Positions 32,796-42,433 are shown, counted from the stretch's first letter. The stretch is DNA of 64,000 nt from Ktedonobacteraceae bacterium (GCA_035653615.1 DASRBN010000032.1:1-64000), one strand, 5' to 3'. Numbers and translations: made by a program. Notes: generated by a model from the letters alone, not told the origin.

Positions 32796-32826
32796 GCTAA
32801 TCCCGGTTCTGGTCGTGAAAGTTCAT

Positions 32827-32989
32827 AATCGGCCCCTACAGGGGTGACGGTGAAAGGCGGGCAACGAGACAGGGCCGATCAATCATGGGCATGGTGGCAT
32901 AGGGCGCGGTATAGGCCAGCGCGCGGTGAAAGGCGGGCAACGAGATAGGGCCGATCAATCGGCGGTGTGTACGATCAATCGGCCCCTAC
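32827..32989. repeat. Cluster of class B palindromes and a 37-bp direct repeat
   Basis: Bases 32848-32884 and 32924-32960 are near-identical over 37 positions (one difference) and end in GGGCCGATCAATC. Three class B ends (ATCGGCCCCTAC) lie at about 32827-32839 and 32972-32989. No gene is present from 32630 to 33041. Confidence 0.75.
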
Positions 32990-33041
32990 GAAGAGAACAC
33001 GTGCATAGATGGGCCGAGAGCGGTCCATCTATGACTTACAC

Positions 33042-33809
33042 TTAGTATGTCTCTTCCTGAGAAGGCTCGCCCTGAGAGGATTCCCAGGCAGATGTGGCCT
33101 CATCCTCGTGCTGCTCCTCGGGCATGGGAGGAGAGCTTTCATACTCACTCTCCATAGAGGTTGAAGTATCTGATTCCTCCGTTGAGGATGCAGTTTCATC
33201 CTCGTGCTGCTCCTGCGGCATGGGATAAGAATTTTCTGGTTCGCCATCAGTAGAAAGAGATGAATTTGACGATTCCGTTGAATCGCTGGCAGACGGCTGT
33301 GTGCCCGTTGCCTGATCTTCAGGGAGGATGTCGGCACGTCCTTCCGCTGGGGGTAAGGACACTTCCTGGTCGGTTGGAATGGGGGTATCGACGCTGCTGG
33401 CAGGCTCGGTGGCTCCTCCTGCGCTCCCTTCGCTCATAACATGGGTCTGTGTGCCCAGAAGGTCTGCCGCAGTTGCCGGCATGGCAGTAGCAGTTGTTGT
33501 CTGTTCATTGGCACCTTGCCCTGATTGTCCATTTAGCCCATACTGCGAACTGCTGTCCTGTGCTTGATCATGTGCCGATGAAGCGCGCACGTCCGACAAT
33601 TTGTTTTCTAGAGAGTGTAGCCGGGCAGTGCGAGCATCTAGACGTTCCTTCGCTCTGGCTAATTTCCGCTGCGCCTTCTCGATGCTGGCTTTCGCCTTCT
33701 CTATGGCCAGCATGACTTTCGCCTCGCGTTTGGCCTGCTTCTTGCGATCTTTTTGCCGCCCACGCTCCTGATCGCTGGATGTTTGATCCTGGTTGATTGT
33801 TTTTGCCAT
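33042..33809 (-). CDS. Acidic low-complexity protein with N-terminal coiled coil
   Basis: A 255-residue protein. Residues 1-30 are highly basic and polar; residues about 30-75 form a coiled coil (AIEKAKASIEKAQRKLARAKERL, followed by LHSLENKLSD). The remainder is disordered, rich in S, T, E, Q, P and G. Near the C-terminus a block is repeated: ENSYPMPQEQHEDE and YESSPPMPEEQHEDE. GAGGTG precedes ATG 33809. No signal peptide or membrane segment is seen. I do not recognise a family. A cytoplasmic scaffold or nucleoid-linked role would be a guess. Confidence 0.6.
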   Translation of the reverse strand: MAKTINQDQTSSDQERGRQKDRKKQAKREAKVMLAIEKAKASIEKAQRKLARAKERLDARTARLHSLENKLSDVRASSAHDQAQDSSSQYGLNGQSGQGANEQTTTATAMPATAADLLGTQTHVMSEGSAGGATEPASSVDTPIPTDQEVSLPPAEGRADILPEDQATGTQPSASDSTESSNSSLSTDGEPENSYPMPQEQHEDETASSTEESDTSTSMESEYESSPPMPEEQHEDEATSAWESSQGEPSQEETY

Positions 33810-34348
33810 CTTTCACCTCAAATTCTTTTTTTGCTGAGCAGGACAGGGCAAGCCGCTGTCCCTACTAACGATTCAGGATAGGTTTCAAATAAAGACACGT
33901 TCTAGCATGGAATCTGGTCTCAGCAATGCGGAGCAGACGTGCCGTCTGCTGCCAGATAACACTATACCACAAAGGACAAGGACAGGAACTACCCGCTGTC
34001 CCTACAGAGGGACTTTCGTGAGGACAGGAACGAGCCGGGGGCCGATCAATCGGCCCCACAGAATTTTGAAGACGCAAAACAAGAGGTTTTTGGGAAGTTG
34101 AGAGAGAAGGAGCGGGGGCACTGGTATTAGCCATTAGGGGTCTCCAGAGCTGCAACCGAGCAACCGAGGGGTGATTGTTGTTTGCAGCGCTCTGATTGCT
34201 CGCAAATCCAACCAGAGGGAGTGTAGGTAGGTTGCCCCCGCCAAAAAGGAATATACCATAGTTTTTGGAATATGTCTATAGACTTTTTGGAAAAAGTACT
34301 TTTGGGTATGAATCCGGCGCATGGCGCATAATGGAACACCAAGATATA
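33810..34348. other. Repeat-bearing intergenic region
   Basis: No gene supported. GGACAGGGCAAGCCGCTGTC at 33839 and GGACAGGAACTACCCGCTGT at about 33980 are copies of a palindrome with a CCCTAC end. A class B palindrome lies at 34038-34057. Minus-strand promoters for the 33042-33809 gene should lie here. Confidence 0.5.
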
Positions 34349-34403
34349 GAACGAAAAGCGCAAGCCGGATGCAGAACTCGCATCCGGCTTGCGCTTTTCG
34401 TTC
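34349..34403 (-). terminator. 24-bp hairpin terminator of ftsH
   Basis: Arms 34349-34372 and 34380-34403 are exactly complementary with a 7-base loop. It begins ten bases after the ftsH stop on the minus strand. Confidence 0.75.
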
Positions 34404-34412
34404 GTTAGCTCT

Positions 34413-36494
34413 TTATCTGTTTTCAGGTGATACGGGCGGCTCGATGGGTGGTGGCGGTGCGAGTTCCTGCGGCGTGACCTGCTCACCTGCGGTCGAGGGG
34501 ACGGGAACGGCTCCTGTTTCCAGCATGATCTGTTGCAGCTGTTTGGCGTCAATCGTTTCGTGGCGGCGCAGTTCCTGCGCAATGCGATCAAGCGTCTGGC
34601 GATGGCTTGACAGGAGATCCAGCGCCTTTTTATAGCAAGAGCTGACGATGCGCTCGACCTCTTCATCCACAATTTCGGCGGTCATCTCACTATAATCGCT
34701 GGGCGCGCCGGTATCGCCACCTCCTAAAAATGGGCTTTGCCGCTCGCTGAAGGAAACGGTTCCTACGCGCTCGCTCATGCCCCAGCGAATGACCATCTGG
34801 CGCGCGATGAGCGTGACCTTTTGTAGATCGTTCTCCGCTCCCGTGGTGATACGACCGATTGCGACCTGTTCTGCCGCCCGGCCACCCAACGCGGTCACTA
34901 TTTGTGTCAGCAGGTACTCTTTGGAGTAGTTGTAGCGATCATCGAGCGGCGTGGACATGGTGACGCCCAATGCCTGGCCGCGCGGCACAATCGTCACCTT
35001 CGTCACCGGGTCGGCGTTTTCTGAAAGCAAAGCGGTGAGCGCGTGGCCACCTTCGTGATAGGCGATGACATTCAAATCTTCGTCGCTCAGCACGAGCGGG
35101 CGTTCAGCGCCAAGAATAATTTTGTCAAGAGCTTCATCAAAGCAGCGCTGGGTGACGCGATCAAGGTTGCGGCGCGCGGCCAGCAGCGCTGCTTCATTGA
35201 CGAGGTTTGCCAGGTCTGCACCGACCATACCGGGTGTAGCGCGCGCTATTCTGACCAGGTCAACATCGGGCGCCAGCGGCACACTACGAGCATGAATTTT
35301 CAGGATCGCCAGTCGCCCATTCCAATCAGGTCGATCAACCGTGACACGCCGGTCGAAGCGGCCTGGACGGAGCAGCGCTATGTCAAGTCCATCCGGTCGG
35401 TTCGTCGCGCCTATCACAACAACTGCCTGGCGCGTATCGAAACCGTCCATCTCTACCAGCAACTGGTTGAGGGTTTGCTCGCGCTCATCGTTGGTGTTGA
35501 TGCTTGCGCCGCGCTGCCGTCCTACGGCGTCGATCTCGTCAATGAAGATGATACTGGGGGCGGCCTTCTTTGCCTGATCGAAGAGGTCACGCACGCGACT
35601 TGCGCCGACACCGACCAGCACCTCTACAAATTCTGAGCCTGACATGGAGAAGAAAGGCACGCCTGCCTCGCCTGCTACGGCGCGCGCAAGCAACGTCTTA
35701 CCGGTTCCCGGAGGGCCTACCAGAAGCACGCCACGTGGAATCTTGCCACCTAATCGCTGGAATTTATTGGGCGTCTTGAGAAATTCTACAACTTCCTGCA
35801 AATCGTATTTCGCCTCATCTACTCCGGCAACATCGGCAAAGGTCGTGCTGGGGCGATCCTCCAGAATGAGCTTGGCGCGGCTCTTGCCGAAGCTGAATAT
35901 GCCCTGCTGCCCTTGCGTGGCCCGGCGACTGATGAAGATGAAAAGGCCGATCAAGAAAATCCACGGCAGGAACGTAATCAATATGTTTAACCAGAAACCA
36001 TTATCGCTCGGTGTCTGCGTGACAACCGTTGTCTGGGCGGCACACGTTGGTTTTTGCCTCAGTAGTGTCGGTGTCAGATTTGGGTCTCCGTTAGGAAGCT
36101 GCACGACATGGTAGGTCGAGAATGTGCCTTGAGAAGTGGCTACGGGCGTACAAAAATTTCCTGTGATATCGGTTGACCCGATAATAGTGGCGGATTTGAT
36201 GTTGCCGGCGGAGATTTGATTATAGAAGTCGCTATATGTAAGCTCATCCGTGGTAGGAGTGCTTGAGCTGCTATTGGAACTCAGAAACTGGTACAGGTAG
36301 ATGCCGAGCATCAGCACAACAATGATCAGTAACCAGCGATTGAGGGAAGACATGCCTCCATTACCGGGTTGCCGTCCATTAGAATTGGGACGCCCGCCAG
36401 GACCCATATTTGGACGTTGCTGATTTTGTTGTCGCTGCGGCGGCAAATTGTTATTATTTTGTAGCCAGAATTTACCGGCCGGTTCTTGTTTCAT
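34413..36494 (-). CDS. ftsH: ATP-dependent zinc metalloprotease FtsH
   Basis: A 693-residue membrane AAA protease that degrades misfolded membrane and short-lived cytosolic proteins. A Gln/Asn/Pro/Gly-rich N-terminal extension of about 50 residues precedes the first transmembrane helix ([18 protein letters not shown]). A periplasm-side loop is followed by a second helix ([20 protein letters not shown]). AAA motifs: Walker A GPPGTGKT, Walker [12 protein letters not shown], the pore [14 protein letters not shown], and the [25 protein letters not shown]. The protease site is HEGGH with a distal Asp in [11 protein letters not shown]. The N-terminal extension is longer and more polar than usual. 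The C-terminal tail is Pro-rich. Confidence 0.96.
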   Translation of the reverse strand: MKQEPAGKFWLQNNNNLPPQRQQNQQRPNMGPGGRPNSNGRQPGNGGMSSLNRWLLIIVVLMLGIYLYQFLSSNSSSSTPTTDELTYSDFYNQISAGNIKSATIIGSTDITGNFCTPVATSQGTFSTYHVVQLPNGDPNLTPTLLRQKPTCAAQTTVVTQTPSDNGFWLNILITFLPWIFLIGLFIFISRRATQGQQGIFSFGKSRAKLILEDRPSTTFADVAGVDEAKYDLQEVVEFLKTPNKFQRLGGKIPRGVLLVGPPGTGKTLLARAVAGEAGVPFFSMSGSEFVEVLVGVGASRVRDLFDQAKKAAPSIIFIDEIDAVGRQRGASINTNDEREQTLNQLLVEMDGFDTRQAVVVIGATNRPDGLDIALLRPGRFDRRVTVDRPDWNGRLAILKIHARSVPLAPDVDLVRIARATPGMVGADLANLVNEAALLAARRNLDRVTQRCFDEALDKIILGAERPLVLSDEDLNVIAYHEGGHALTALLSENADPVTKVTIVPRGQALGVTMSTPLDDRYNYSKEYLLTQIVTALGGRAAEQVAIGRITTGAENDLQKVTLIARQMVIRWGMSERVGTVSFSERQSPFLGGGDTGAPSDYSEMTAEIVDEEVERIVSSCYKKALDLLSSHRQTLDRIAQELRRHETIDAKQLQQIMLETGAVPVPSTAGEQVTPQELAPPPPIEPPVSPENR

Positions 36495-36658
36495 AAAAGG
36501 TACACCTTATTCTTTTTTTGTGGACCCTGACGTGTGCTGACGGTCGCAGTTGCTGAAAATAAGCAGATAACAACCATCTAACAATAATACTCTATTATAT
36601 ATTACGCACGGATGAAATGCACGGTTACGGCACAGCAAAGCCATACTGAACCATATCG

Positions 36659-37480
36659 TTATAGCGGCCTGGCCGTCAATTGTAAGACGAAAGATTGCGC
36701 GCTGTGCGGGTCAATCGACAAACGGTCGGCGGGACGATTGAGCGCGTCTTCGGTGCTAACGGTTGGCTCAAAGCAGACAAAATCGTGATCTGGTTTGTCC
36801 GGTGGCTCGGACCAGACCTGCATGTTGGACAGCGAATAGTTGCCATTCCGCGGCAATTCCGCGATGGTCAAAGTGCCCTTTCCTGGGAACTGGATATCGA
36901 CATGATGTGGAAATGGGTAAGGATTATCCGGTACGTTTGTGACCCAATCGAAATCGCTGGCCTTAAATCCCGGCGGGCCATCGGTGATCAGTTGTGATTT
37001 CTGCTGCTGCTCAATGGCGAAGTACGGATGAAAGCCGGGCGCGATGGGCATAGTCTCGTCGCCGCGATTCTCCATCGTCACGGTGTAAGTAAGCGTCTGC
37101 TCGCCGGCCTGGATCGTGGCGGTAAAGGTGAACTCATAGGGGTAGCTCTCCCGGGTCGCGTCGCTGCTGCTCAACTGCATTGAAAGGGACGAGCTGTCCA
37201 TGGAAGTAACCGTCCAGGGCAGCAGGCGACCGAAGCCGTGCATGGGCAACATAGTGCCTTTTTCCTTGAAAATACCATCCTTCAAACGCGAGAAATTGGG
37301 GATCATCAGGGGCAGGCCCCATCTTTTCACGTTGCCGGTCTCCTGTGGTCGATACAGCACCTGCCAGGAACCGACCTGGAAATGCGAGACCAGGCAAATA
37401 TCGCTAATCACGCCAATGGTTGTATCGCCACGCGTGAGGACTTTTTCGCGTGGGGTTGGGAAATTCATAAAGTCGGCCAT
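36659..37480 (-). CDS. Aldose 1-epimerase family protein
   Basis: A 273-residue beta-sandwich enzyme interconverting alpha and beta anomers of a sugar (or sugar phosphate). ATG 37480 is chosen because GGAGAAG lies just upstream; the frame stays open further. The catalytic His is in PGFHPYF and the second conserved His region is MLPMHGFGRLLPW. The catalytic Glu is in FVCFEPTVS. Length is on the short side, like galactose-mutarotase-related or YeaD-type members. It is monocistronic on the minus strand, divergent from minC. Confidence 0.85.
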   Translation of the reverse strand: MADFMNFPTPREKVLTRGDTTIGVISDICLVSHFQVGSWQVLYRPQETGNVKRWGLPLMIPNFSRLKDGIFKEKGTMLPMHGFGRLLPWTVTSMDSSSLSMQLSSSDATRESYPYEFTFTATIQAGEQTLTYTVTMENRGDETMPIAPGFHPYFAIEQQQKSQLITDGPPGFKASDFDWVTNVPDNPYPFPHHVDIQFPGKGTLTIAELPRNGNYSLSNMQVWSEPPDKPDHDFVCFEPTVSTEDALNRPADRLSIDPHSAQSFVLQLTARPL

Positions 37481-37702
37481 TCGCTTCTCCATAAAGCTAA
37501 TAAGAAAATATGTTGTTGATAGCATTCTATTAGAGGTGGGGGAAGAACTGCAAGCCTGATCCCCAACCATAATGCCTACAGCTATTGCGTTTTGTCGCTT
37601 GTACGCTTATACTTGATCTTGATACTATGTGCCTTTAAATGGCATGGAGAGAGAAAATCGTTGCATACACCTCAGCCAGTATGCGTGTGAGATGGTGAAA
37701 TT

Positions 37703-38482
37703 ATGGGTATGGAGGACACTTCGGAGCAGAGGACATCCGAAACACACGGCGAACTGGAAAGGGAGGAACAGCAATCAGTGCAAGGTAATGTCGCAATCAA
37801 GGGTACGCGCAATGGCCTGCTTTTGACCCTGGAACCTGGAACTCCTTTTGGCGAATTGCTCAACGCGCTGGCCGAGCGGTTGGCCGAGGCTCCCGGCTTT
37901 TTCCGCGGCGCTTCGCTGGCCCTTGATACCAGTCGCCGGTCTCTCCACGGCAGCGAGCGAACGCAGCTTGAGGCCTTACTTGCCCATTATCAAATGTCGG
38001 TCATGCCACTGGAAACAGCAACGGCACAGCGCAAGGATGCCGCACCGGCGGTTCTTCATCCCGCCAATACCTCTCCCTTGACCCAGGCACCAGGCGACAG
38101 GATGCAACTCCCGGCACAACGAGATCCGCGCGAATCGGATGATACGCTGTTCTTACGCCGCACGGTGCGTTCGGGCCAGGCCATTCATCATGGCAGCAAT
38201 GTCGTTGTCCTCGGTGATGTCAATCCCGGCGCGGAAATCATAGCCGGTGGGGATATCATCGTCTGGGGAGTTCTGCGCGGCATGGTGCATGCAGGCTATC
38301 CCGATAACACGAAAGCTGTCGTTTGCTCCCTCTTGCTGGCCCCCGTGCAGTTGCGTATCGCGCATTTGCTCTCGCGGCCACCAGACGGGGTCGAAGTACA
38401 GCCACGGCCAGAGGTTGCCTCTATCCGCGATGGACAGATCGTCGTTGAGGCGTGGATCAGTGGCCGCCCATCACGAAAATAG
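37703..38482 (+). CDS. minC: Septum site-determining protein MinC
   Basis: A 259-residue inhibitor of FtsZ ring assembly. The N-terminal about 30 residues are polar. An N-terminal FtsZ-binding domain (about 28-105; VAIKGTRNGLLLTLEPGTPFGELLNALAERL) is followed by a Pro/Ala-rich linker and the C-terminal beta-helix (about 150-255), with LRRTVRSGQAIHHGSNVVVLGDVNPGAEIIAGGDIIVWGVLRGMVHAG, the MinD-binding core. It is first in the order minC-minD-minE. About 100 bases separate it from minD. Confidence 0.93.
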   Translation: MGMEDTSEQRTSETHGELEREEQQSVQGNVAIKGTRNGLLLTLEPGTPFGELLNALAERLAEAPGFFRGASLALDTSRRSLHGSERTQLEALLAHYQMSVMPLETATAQRKDAAPAVLHPANTSPLTQAPGDRMQLPAQRDPRESDDTLFLRRTVRSGQAIHHGSNVVVLGDVNPGAEIIAGGDIIVWGVLRGMVHAGYPDNTKAVVCSLLLAPVQLRIAHLLSRPPDGVEVQPRPEVASIRDGQIVVEAWISGRPSRK

Positions 38483-38588
38483 CACGAGAAGAGTTCTTAT
38501 TACTAAAGGTAGAAGCTTTTCTGGCCCTGCCGATTTTATAGACAACTCGTAAAGCAGTTATTTGAACAGTTGCTAATGGAGCGTGCGT

Positions 38589-39413
38589 ATGGATAGTCGG
38601 GTGATTACCATCACTTCGGGGAAGGGCGGTGTTGGCAAAACCACAACCACGGCGAACCTGGGCACAGCCCTGGCGCTGCAGGGGAAAAAGGTCGCTGTTG
38701 TCGATTCCGATATTGGCTTGCGTAACCTTGATGCCGTTCTTGGATTGGAGAACCGCATCGTCTATGATCTCGTCGATGTCGTAGAGGGCCAGTGCCGTTT
38801 ACGGCAGGCATTGATTAAAGATAAGCGCGTGCCGGAACTCTATCTCCTTCCTGCCGCCCAGACACGTGATAAGAATGCCATAAATAGCGTGCAGATGGAA
38901 CAGCTTTGCCAGCAATTGCGCGCGGAGTTCGACTTCGTGGTGATCGATTCGCCCGCCGGCATCGAGCAGGGATTTCGCAATGCGATTGTGGGCGCGGACG
39001 AGATCATTATTGTCGCCAATCCTGAGATGGCCTCGGTGCGTGACGCCGACCGCATTATTGGACTGGTGGAGGCCGCAGGCAAGCCGGAGCCACGCCTGAT
39101 TCTCAACCGCCTGCGTCCCGAAATGGTCAAGCGTGGCGATATGCTGGACGTGGCGGACGTACTGGAAGTCCTGGGCATCGATCTGCTGGGCATCGTTCCA
39201 GAAGATGAGATGATTATTATCGCAACGAATAAGGGTGAGCCTGTCGTTTACGAGAAGCGCTCCCGTGCCGGGCGTGCCTACCTCAGCGCGGCACAACGCA
39301 TTCTAGGCGAAGAGGTTCCCCTGGATGAAGTTGTTGAAACACCGTCCCTTATGGAACGTTTGAGGCGTTTGATGGGATTTGGTCCTGCATTAGCCGAAAA
39401 GCGTGTACGTTGA
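38589..39413 (+). CDS. minD: Septum site-determining ATPase MinD
   Basis: A 274-residue deviant-Walker ATPase that recruits MinC to the membrane. ATG 38589 follows GGAG; an ATG six bases earlier is in the same frame. The P-loop is SGKGGVGKTT at about residues 10-19, then DSDIGLRNLD, FVVIDSPAG and NRLRP. The C-terminal amphipathic membrane helix is SLMERLRRLMGF. The gene lies between minC and minE with short gaps, so the three likely form one operon. Confidence 0.96.
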   Translation: MDSRVITITSGKGGVGKTTTTANLGTALALQGKKVAVVDSDIGLRNLDAVLGLENRIVYDLVDVVEGQCRLRQALIKDKRVPELYLLPAAQTRDKNAINSVQMEQLCQQLRAEFDFVVIDSPAGIEQGFRNAIVGADEIIIVANPEMASVRDADRIIGLVEAAGKPEPRLILNRLRPEMVKRGDMLDVADVLEVLGIDLLGIVPEDEMIIIATNKGEPVVYEKRSRAGRAYLSAAQRILGEEVPLDEVVETPSLMERLRRLMGFGPALAEKRVR

Positions 39414-39439
39414 TAGCCATCCGATAAAGGGGACAGATT

Positions 39440-39790
39440 ATGGGTGTGTTTGGCTTTATGACCGGTCGCAAGAAGCCGACTCCAAGCGAGCAAGCCAAGG
39501 AGCGCTTGAAGGTTGTTCTGGTGCATGATCGTATCAAGGTGAACCCGGAATTGCTCGAACTGATCAAGGCCGACCTGCTTACGGCCATTTCGCGGCGCCT
39601 TGAAATAGATGAGCAGCATGTACAGATCAACATGGCGCGCGAGGATCGCTGGGATAAACTGCACGCAGAGATACCCGTCAAGCGCCAGAAAATCTCTTTC
39701 GAATGGGACCCTCCCTCATATACTCCTGCCTCTAATGCCCTGCGTGGCAACAAGATTCGGGTAGAAGTCGAACGCATCGAGGATGAATAA
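39440..39790 (+). CDS. minE: Cell division topological specificity factor MinE
   Basis: A 116-residue protein that stimulates MinD ATPase and gives pole selection. The N-terminal membrane-targeting residues MGVFGFMTGRKK precede the MinD-contact helix SEQAKERLKVVLVHDR. The dimer domain then follows: ELLELIKADLLTAISRRLEID and VQINMAREDRWDKLHAEIPVK. The C-terminal about 25 residues extend beyond the usual length. AAAGGGG lies before ATG 39440. The MinE-type system, rather than DivIVA alone, is notable for a probable monoderm. Confidence 0.92.
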   Translation: MGVFGFMTGRKKPTPSEQAKERLKVVLVHDRIKVNPELLELIKADLLTAISRRLEIDEQHVQINMAREDRWDKLHAEIPVKRQKISFEWDPPSYTPASNALRGNKIRVEVERIEDE

Positions 39791-39830
39791 GATGGGGACA
39801 GGCCCAGGGTTCCGTCCCTATAGTGGCCTG

Positions 39831-40174
39831 TCAGTTGCCATCAGGAAACCCACCACGATGCAAGACCATGGGGTAGTGCGGTAGTGTTTCAGGCTTGCTG
39901 ATTGACGCTCGCCAGCCGTCAGGATAAGGTTCTAATCCCTTGAACAAGGGCGATTGTTGCGCAGTGGGATCGCCGACCAGTCGCTCAAGAGCTTCGCGTA
40001 GATTATGAATAGTGGCCTCGCCGCCCAACGACCTTCGATAACTTCGAGCAACCGATGGTACCCCTCCTGAGCCTTTTGCCCTTTAGCAGTAAGACGAGCT
40101 ACTTTGAAGCGACTGCCGAGCGGGTCTGGCTCGACTACGGCAAAGTGTCCTTTCTCAAGTATGCCCATTGCCAT
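39831..40174 (-). pseudogene. Frameshifted remnant of a MarR-like winged-helix regulator
   Basis: Two minus-strand frames join to one protein. The first (from ATG 40174, AAAGGAGG upstream) reads VVEPDPLGSRFKVARLTAKG and QEGYHRLLEVIEGRW. The second continues IHNLREALERLVGDPTAQQS, ending LPHYPMVLHRGGFPDGN. They switch frame at about 40020, within GGGCGGCG. The LPHYPMVLHRGG end and VRLT-x-KG wing match a group of MarR/PadR-like regulators that I recall from Actinobacteria and Chloroflexota. The usual N-terminal helix-turn-helix is absent, so it is both truncated and frameshifted. Confidence 0.65.
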
Positions 40175-40473
40175 GCTAAGCTCCTCCTTTGACTAGCAAA
40201 GCCTTTGTTGTTACCAAGCGATCTACAGTATAGATAATCCTATATCTATTGATTCATAGGTTAAGAACCCTGCAATAAAACACACCATTTCTCAACTGAA
40301 CCTCCATGATCTCATAACCAGAACCGTGTCCGCTTTCAGTACAATACAACTAGAACCCTCGCAATGATGAGGAGTGGGTAATGTGGTGGAAGTGTTTCTC
40401 CAGGAGGTGTCTTGCTTGAGTGAGGACGAGGACAGGCCATCGTCCCTACAGCAATCGAAAGTTTCCGGTTGAT

Positions 40474-40760
40474 ATATTTCCTTTCGCGATAGTGAAGTGC
40501 TGGTGTGCGAACACGGGCAGGACTCAACGTGTGCCATGCGTTGTGTCCGGGTGTGGTGTTGGGATGCGGTGTGGTATGCCGGTGATGCATGGCTGCTGCG
40601 CAGCGTATGCGTGGGCGTGGGATGGGGTGGTCTGGTGGTGTAGAGGGCCTCGCTTACCTGCGTAGCGTTGTTGGGATGTGGTGGACGTGTGTTGCACGCC
40701 ATGCACTGAAGTGCAGCTGGTTCTATGCGCCAGCACTTCAGTGTCGCGAGAGGAAATTTT
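40474..40760. mobile_element. GT-rich element with imperfect terminal inverted repeats (MITE-like)
   Basis: Bases about 40474-40505 and 40728-40759 are inverted repeats of about 32 bases with about five mismatches (ATTTCCTTTCGCGATAGTGA against the complement of the right end). The right end also forms its own 11-bp hairpin, CACTGAAGTGC at 40704-40714 with 40734-40744. The interior (about 40520-40690) is strongly G- and T-rich on the plus strand, unlike any neighbour. No coding frame is convincing. It could be a small non-autonomous transposable element or a structured RNA. Confidence 0.45.
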
Positions 40761-40888
40761 TCCCGCATATGACCTTCGGGTAATTCCGTTGACCCCTCAC
40801 TGTGGGCTGTGTATGATACAAGTTGAAATAGCGTAGACAAATGCCGTGCCGGCAGAGGTATCCATAACAGACCAGGAGGCAGGTTACC

Positions 40889-41857
40889 ATGAGTGAGCAG
40901 CAGATTCAAAAGGTGCGCGTACAAAGACTGGCCCATATTGGGCTGTGGGCAAACGATGTGGCAGCACAAACGCGATTTTATCGCCAGGTGCTGGGTTTCA
41001 ATCTACGCGCCACCGAAGTTATTTCGCCGGAGCAGGACATAGAAATTGAGGAGGCGAATACTTACCTGGCCCTGGGCGACGAACATCATTGCCTGGCCCT
41101 CTTCAGTGATACGCGCGCATCAAGCGGCAATGGGCGGCTACCGCTCCAGCAATCACGTTTGCATCACATGGCTTTTGAGGTAGACACTGATGCTGAACTG
41201 GCCGCTCTCGCTGCTCGCCTCAAACAGTCCGGTATCGAACTCTCGTTGCAGGCGCGTGATGGCGACCCGGAAATGGGCGATACGTTATGGTTCAACGACC
41301 CCGATGGCAATCGCGTCGAAATTTCGGTCACGCCTGATGACTCGCTGACCCTGTCTCCCATCAGCAACGAGGCGAGGCGCGCGCGTCTCCATCCATATGC
41401 CTTGCAGCACCTGGCGATCCGCACGACCCGTATGGAAACTATGGTTGAATTTTACACCGAGGCGCTGGGCTTTGATATCTCGGACTGGTTATTGCGAGAA
41501 GCCGTCTGGCTGCGCTGCAACAATGATCACCATACCCTGGTGCTTCTACAGGGCAAACCGGATATTGATCATATCGGTTACAGCATACCCAGTGGATCAG
41601 ATCTATTGGTATGGGCCGACTATCTGAGCCGCCAGCAAACTCCAATCTTGTGGGGGCCTGGTCGTCACGGCGCGGGCAACGACCTGTTCCTGCGTTTCGC
41701 CGATACCGAAGGCGTTCACATCGAGCTTTCCGCCGAACTGCAACAATATTATGACCGCGATGTAACGACTCCACCGCGCATCTGGCATTCGCGTCCGACC
41801 GCGCTCAACCTGTGGGGCGTGATGCCCTCCTGGCTACATGAAGAGGTGCGTGTGTGA
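40889..41857 (+). CDS. Two-domain VOC protein, extradiol dioxygenase-like
   Basis: A 322-residue protein with CAGGAGG before ATG 40889. Two vicinal-oxygen-chelate domains are visible. Domain 1, about residues 12-150: LAHIGLWANDVAAQTRFYRQVLGF, LHHMAFEV, WFNDPDGNRVEI. Domain 2, about 168-290: LQHLAIRTTRMETMVEFYTEALGF, IDHIGYSI, FADTEGVHIELS. In domain 2 the His, His, Glu triad (LQH, IDH, HIE) fits the Fe(II) site of catechol 2,3-dioxygenase-type enzymes. Domain 1 also keeps similar residues. The substrate could be a catechol, or it could be a non-oxygenase VOC member. It is transcribed alone. Confidence 0.85.
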   Translation: MSEQQIQKVRVQRLAHIGLWANDVAAQTRFYRQVLGFNLRATEVISPEQDIEIEEANTYLALGDEHHCLALFSDTRASSGNGRLPLQQSRLHHMAFEVDTDAELAALAARLKQSGIELSLQARDGDPEMGDTLWFNDPDGNRVEISVTPDDSLTLSPISNEARRARLHPYALQHLAIRTTRMETMVEFYTEALGFDISDWLLREAVWLRCNNDHHTLVLLQGKPDIDHIGYSIPSGSDLLVWADYLSRQQTPILWGPGRHGAGNDLFLRFADTEGVHIELSAELQQYYDRDVTTPPRIWHSRPTALNLWGVMPSWLHEEVRV

Positions 41858-41882
41858 GAAGCGCTTTCAGAAAAGAAATAAG

Positions 41883-41918
41883 AAACGCGGCCAGAGTCAC
41901 ATAACCCTGGCCGCGTTT
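41883..41918 (+). terminator. 12-bp hairpin terminator
   Basis: Arms 41883-41894 and 41907-41918 are exactly complementary with a 12-base loop; GCGTTTTG closes the 3' arm. It follows the VOC gene stop. Confidence 0.75.
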
Positions 41919-41976
41919 TGTAGCGCCTTGTATGATTTCAATTCCTCACGAGGGAAATCTACCACGTAGTCGACTA

Positions 41977-42216
41977 TCACCACCGGCTGTTCATCTCACG
42001 GGGAAAATCTGCCAGGTGTACGATCGATGTAGCATCGGCCCCGCAGCTATCGCAGGTGGTAGGCACGGCACCCGTATGAATCATGCCGCATACTTCGCAT
42101 ACCCAGCGGTAAGCGGCGATTTTCTGTTTCTGGGTGAGTAACTTTACTGCTGCCTGCACAGTCGCGTCATCGCCAGTTTCAACGACATTGTTGGTTTTTG
42201 TTCTCTGTGCAATCAT
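41977..42216 (-). CDS. Rubredoxin-like zinc/iron ribbon protein
   Basis: A 79-residue protein. AGAGGAG lies before ATG 42216; the frame is open for 32 more codons without a better start. The C-terminal 45 residues carry WVCEVCGMIHTG and TTCDSCGAD, two C-x2-C knuckles as in the rubredoxin-like domain of rubrerythrins. The N-terminal half is a short polar helical region (DDATVQAAVKLLTQKQKIAAYR). It may be an electron-transfer partner or only a metal-binding fold. It is monocistronic, between two hairpins. Confidence 0.78.
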   Translation of the reverse strand: MIAQRTKTNNVVETGDDATVQAAVKLLTQKQKIAAYRWVCEVCGMIHTGAVPTTCDSCGADATSIVHLADFPREMNSRW

Positions 42217-42352
42217 AGAAGTCTCCTCTTTATTTATAGGACAGGCACCAGGCGCTGTCCCTATTGGGTCTGTATAAATTAAGTCTACCAGCCCTCTCAT
42301 GCTCCTGTCCATGAATTTGGATAGGCGTTACAAATACTATCTATAACTAAAA

Positions 42353-42423
42353 GGTTATACATAAAGAAAAGCCTGGGCGGGCCAGCATTGCCGGCCCGCC
42401 CAGGCTTTTCTTTATGTATAACC
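42353..42423. terminator. 31-bp perfect hairpin
   Basis: Arms 42353-42383 and 42393-42423 are exactly complementary over 31 bases with a 9-base loop. It lies just after the chemoreceptor stop on the minus strand, between that gene and the upstream end of the rubredoxin-like gene. Confidence 0.8.
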
Positions 42424-42433
42424 GAAATACCTG

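Noticed and set aside
34127-34672. 181-codon open frame on the minus strand
   Set aside because: It overlaps the ftsH C-terminus in another frame and continues through the ftsH terminator hairpin.
40292-40969. 225-codon open frame on the minus strand across the GT-rich element
   Set aside because: Composition (T, H, P and R) is just the complement of the GT-rich DNA, and it runs into the VOC gene start on the other strand.
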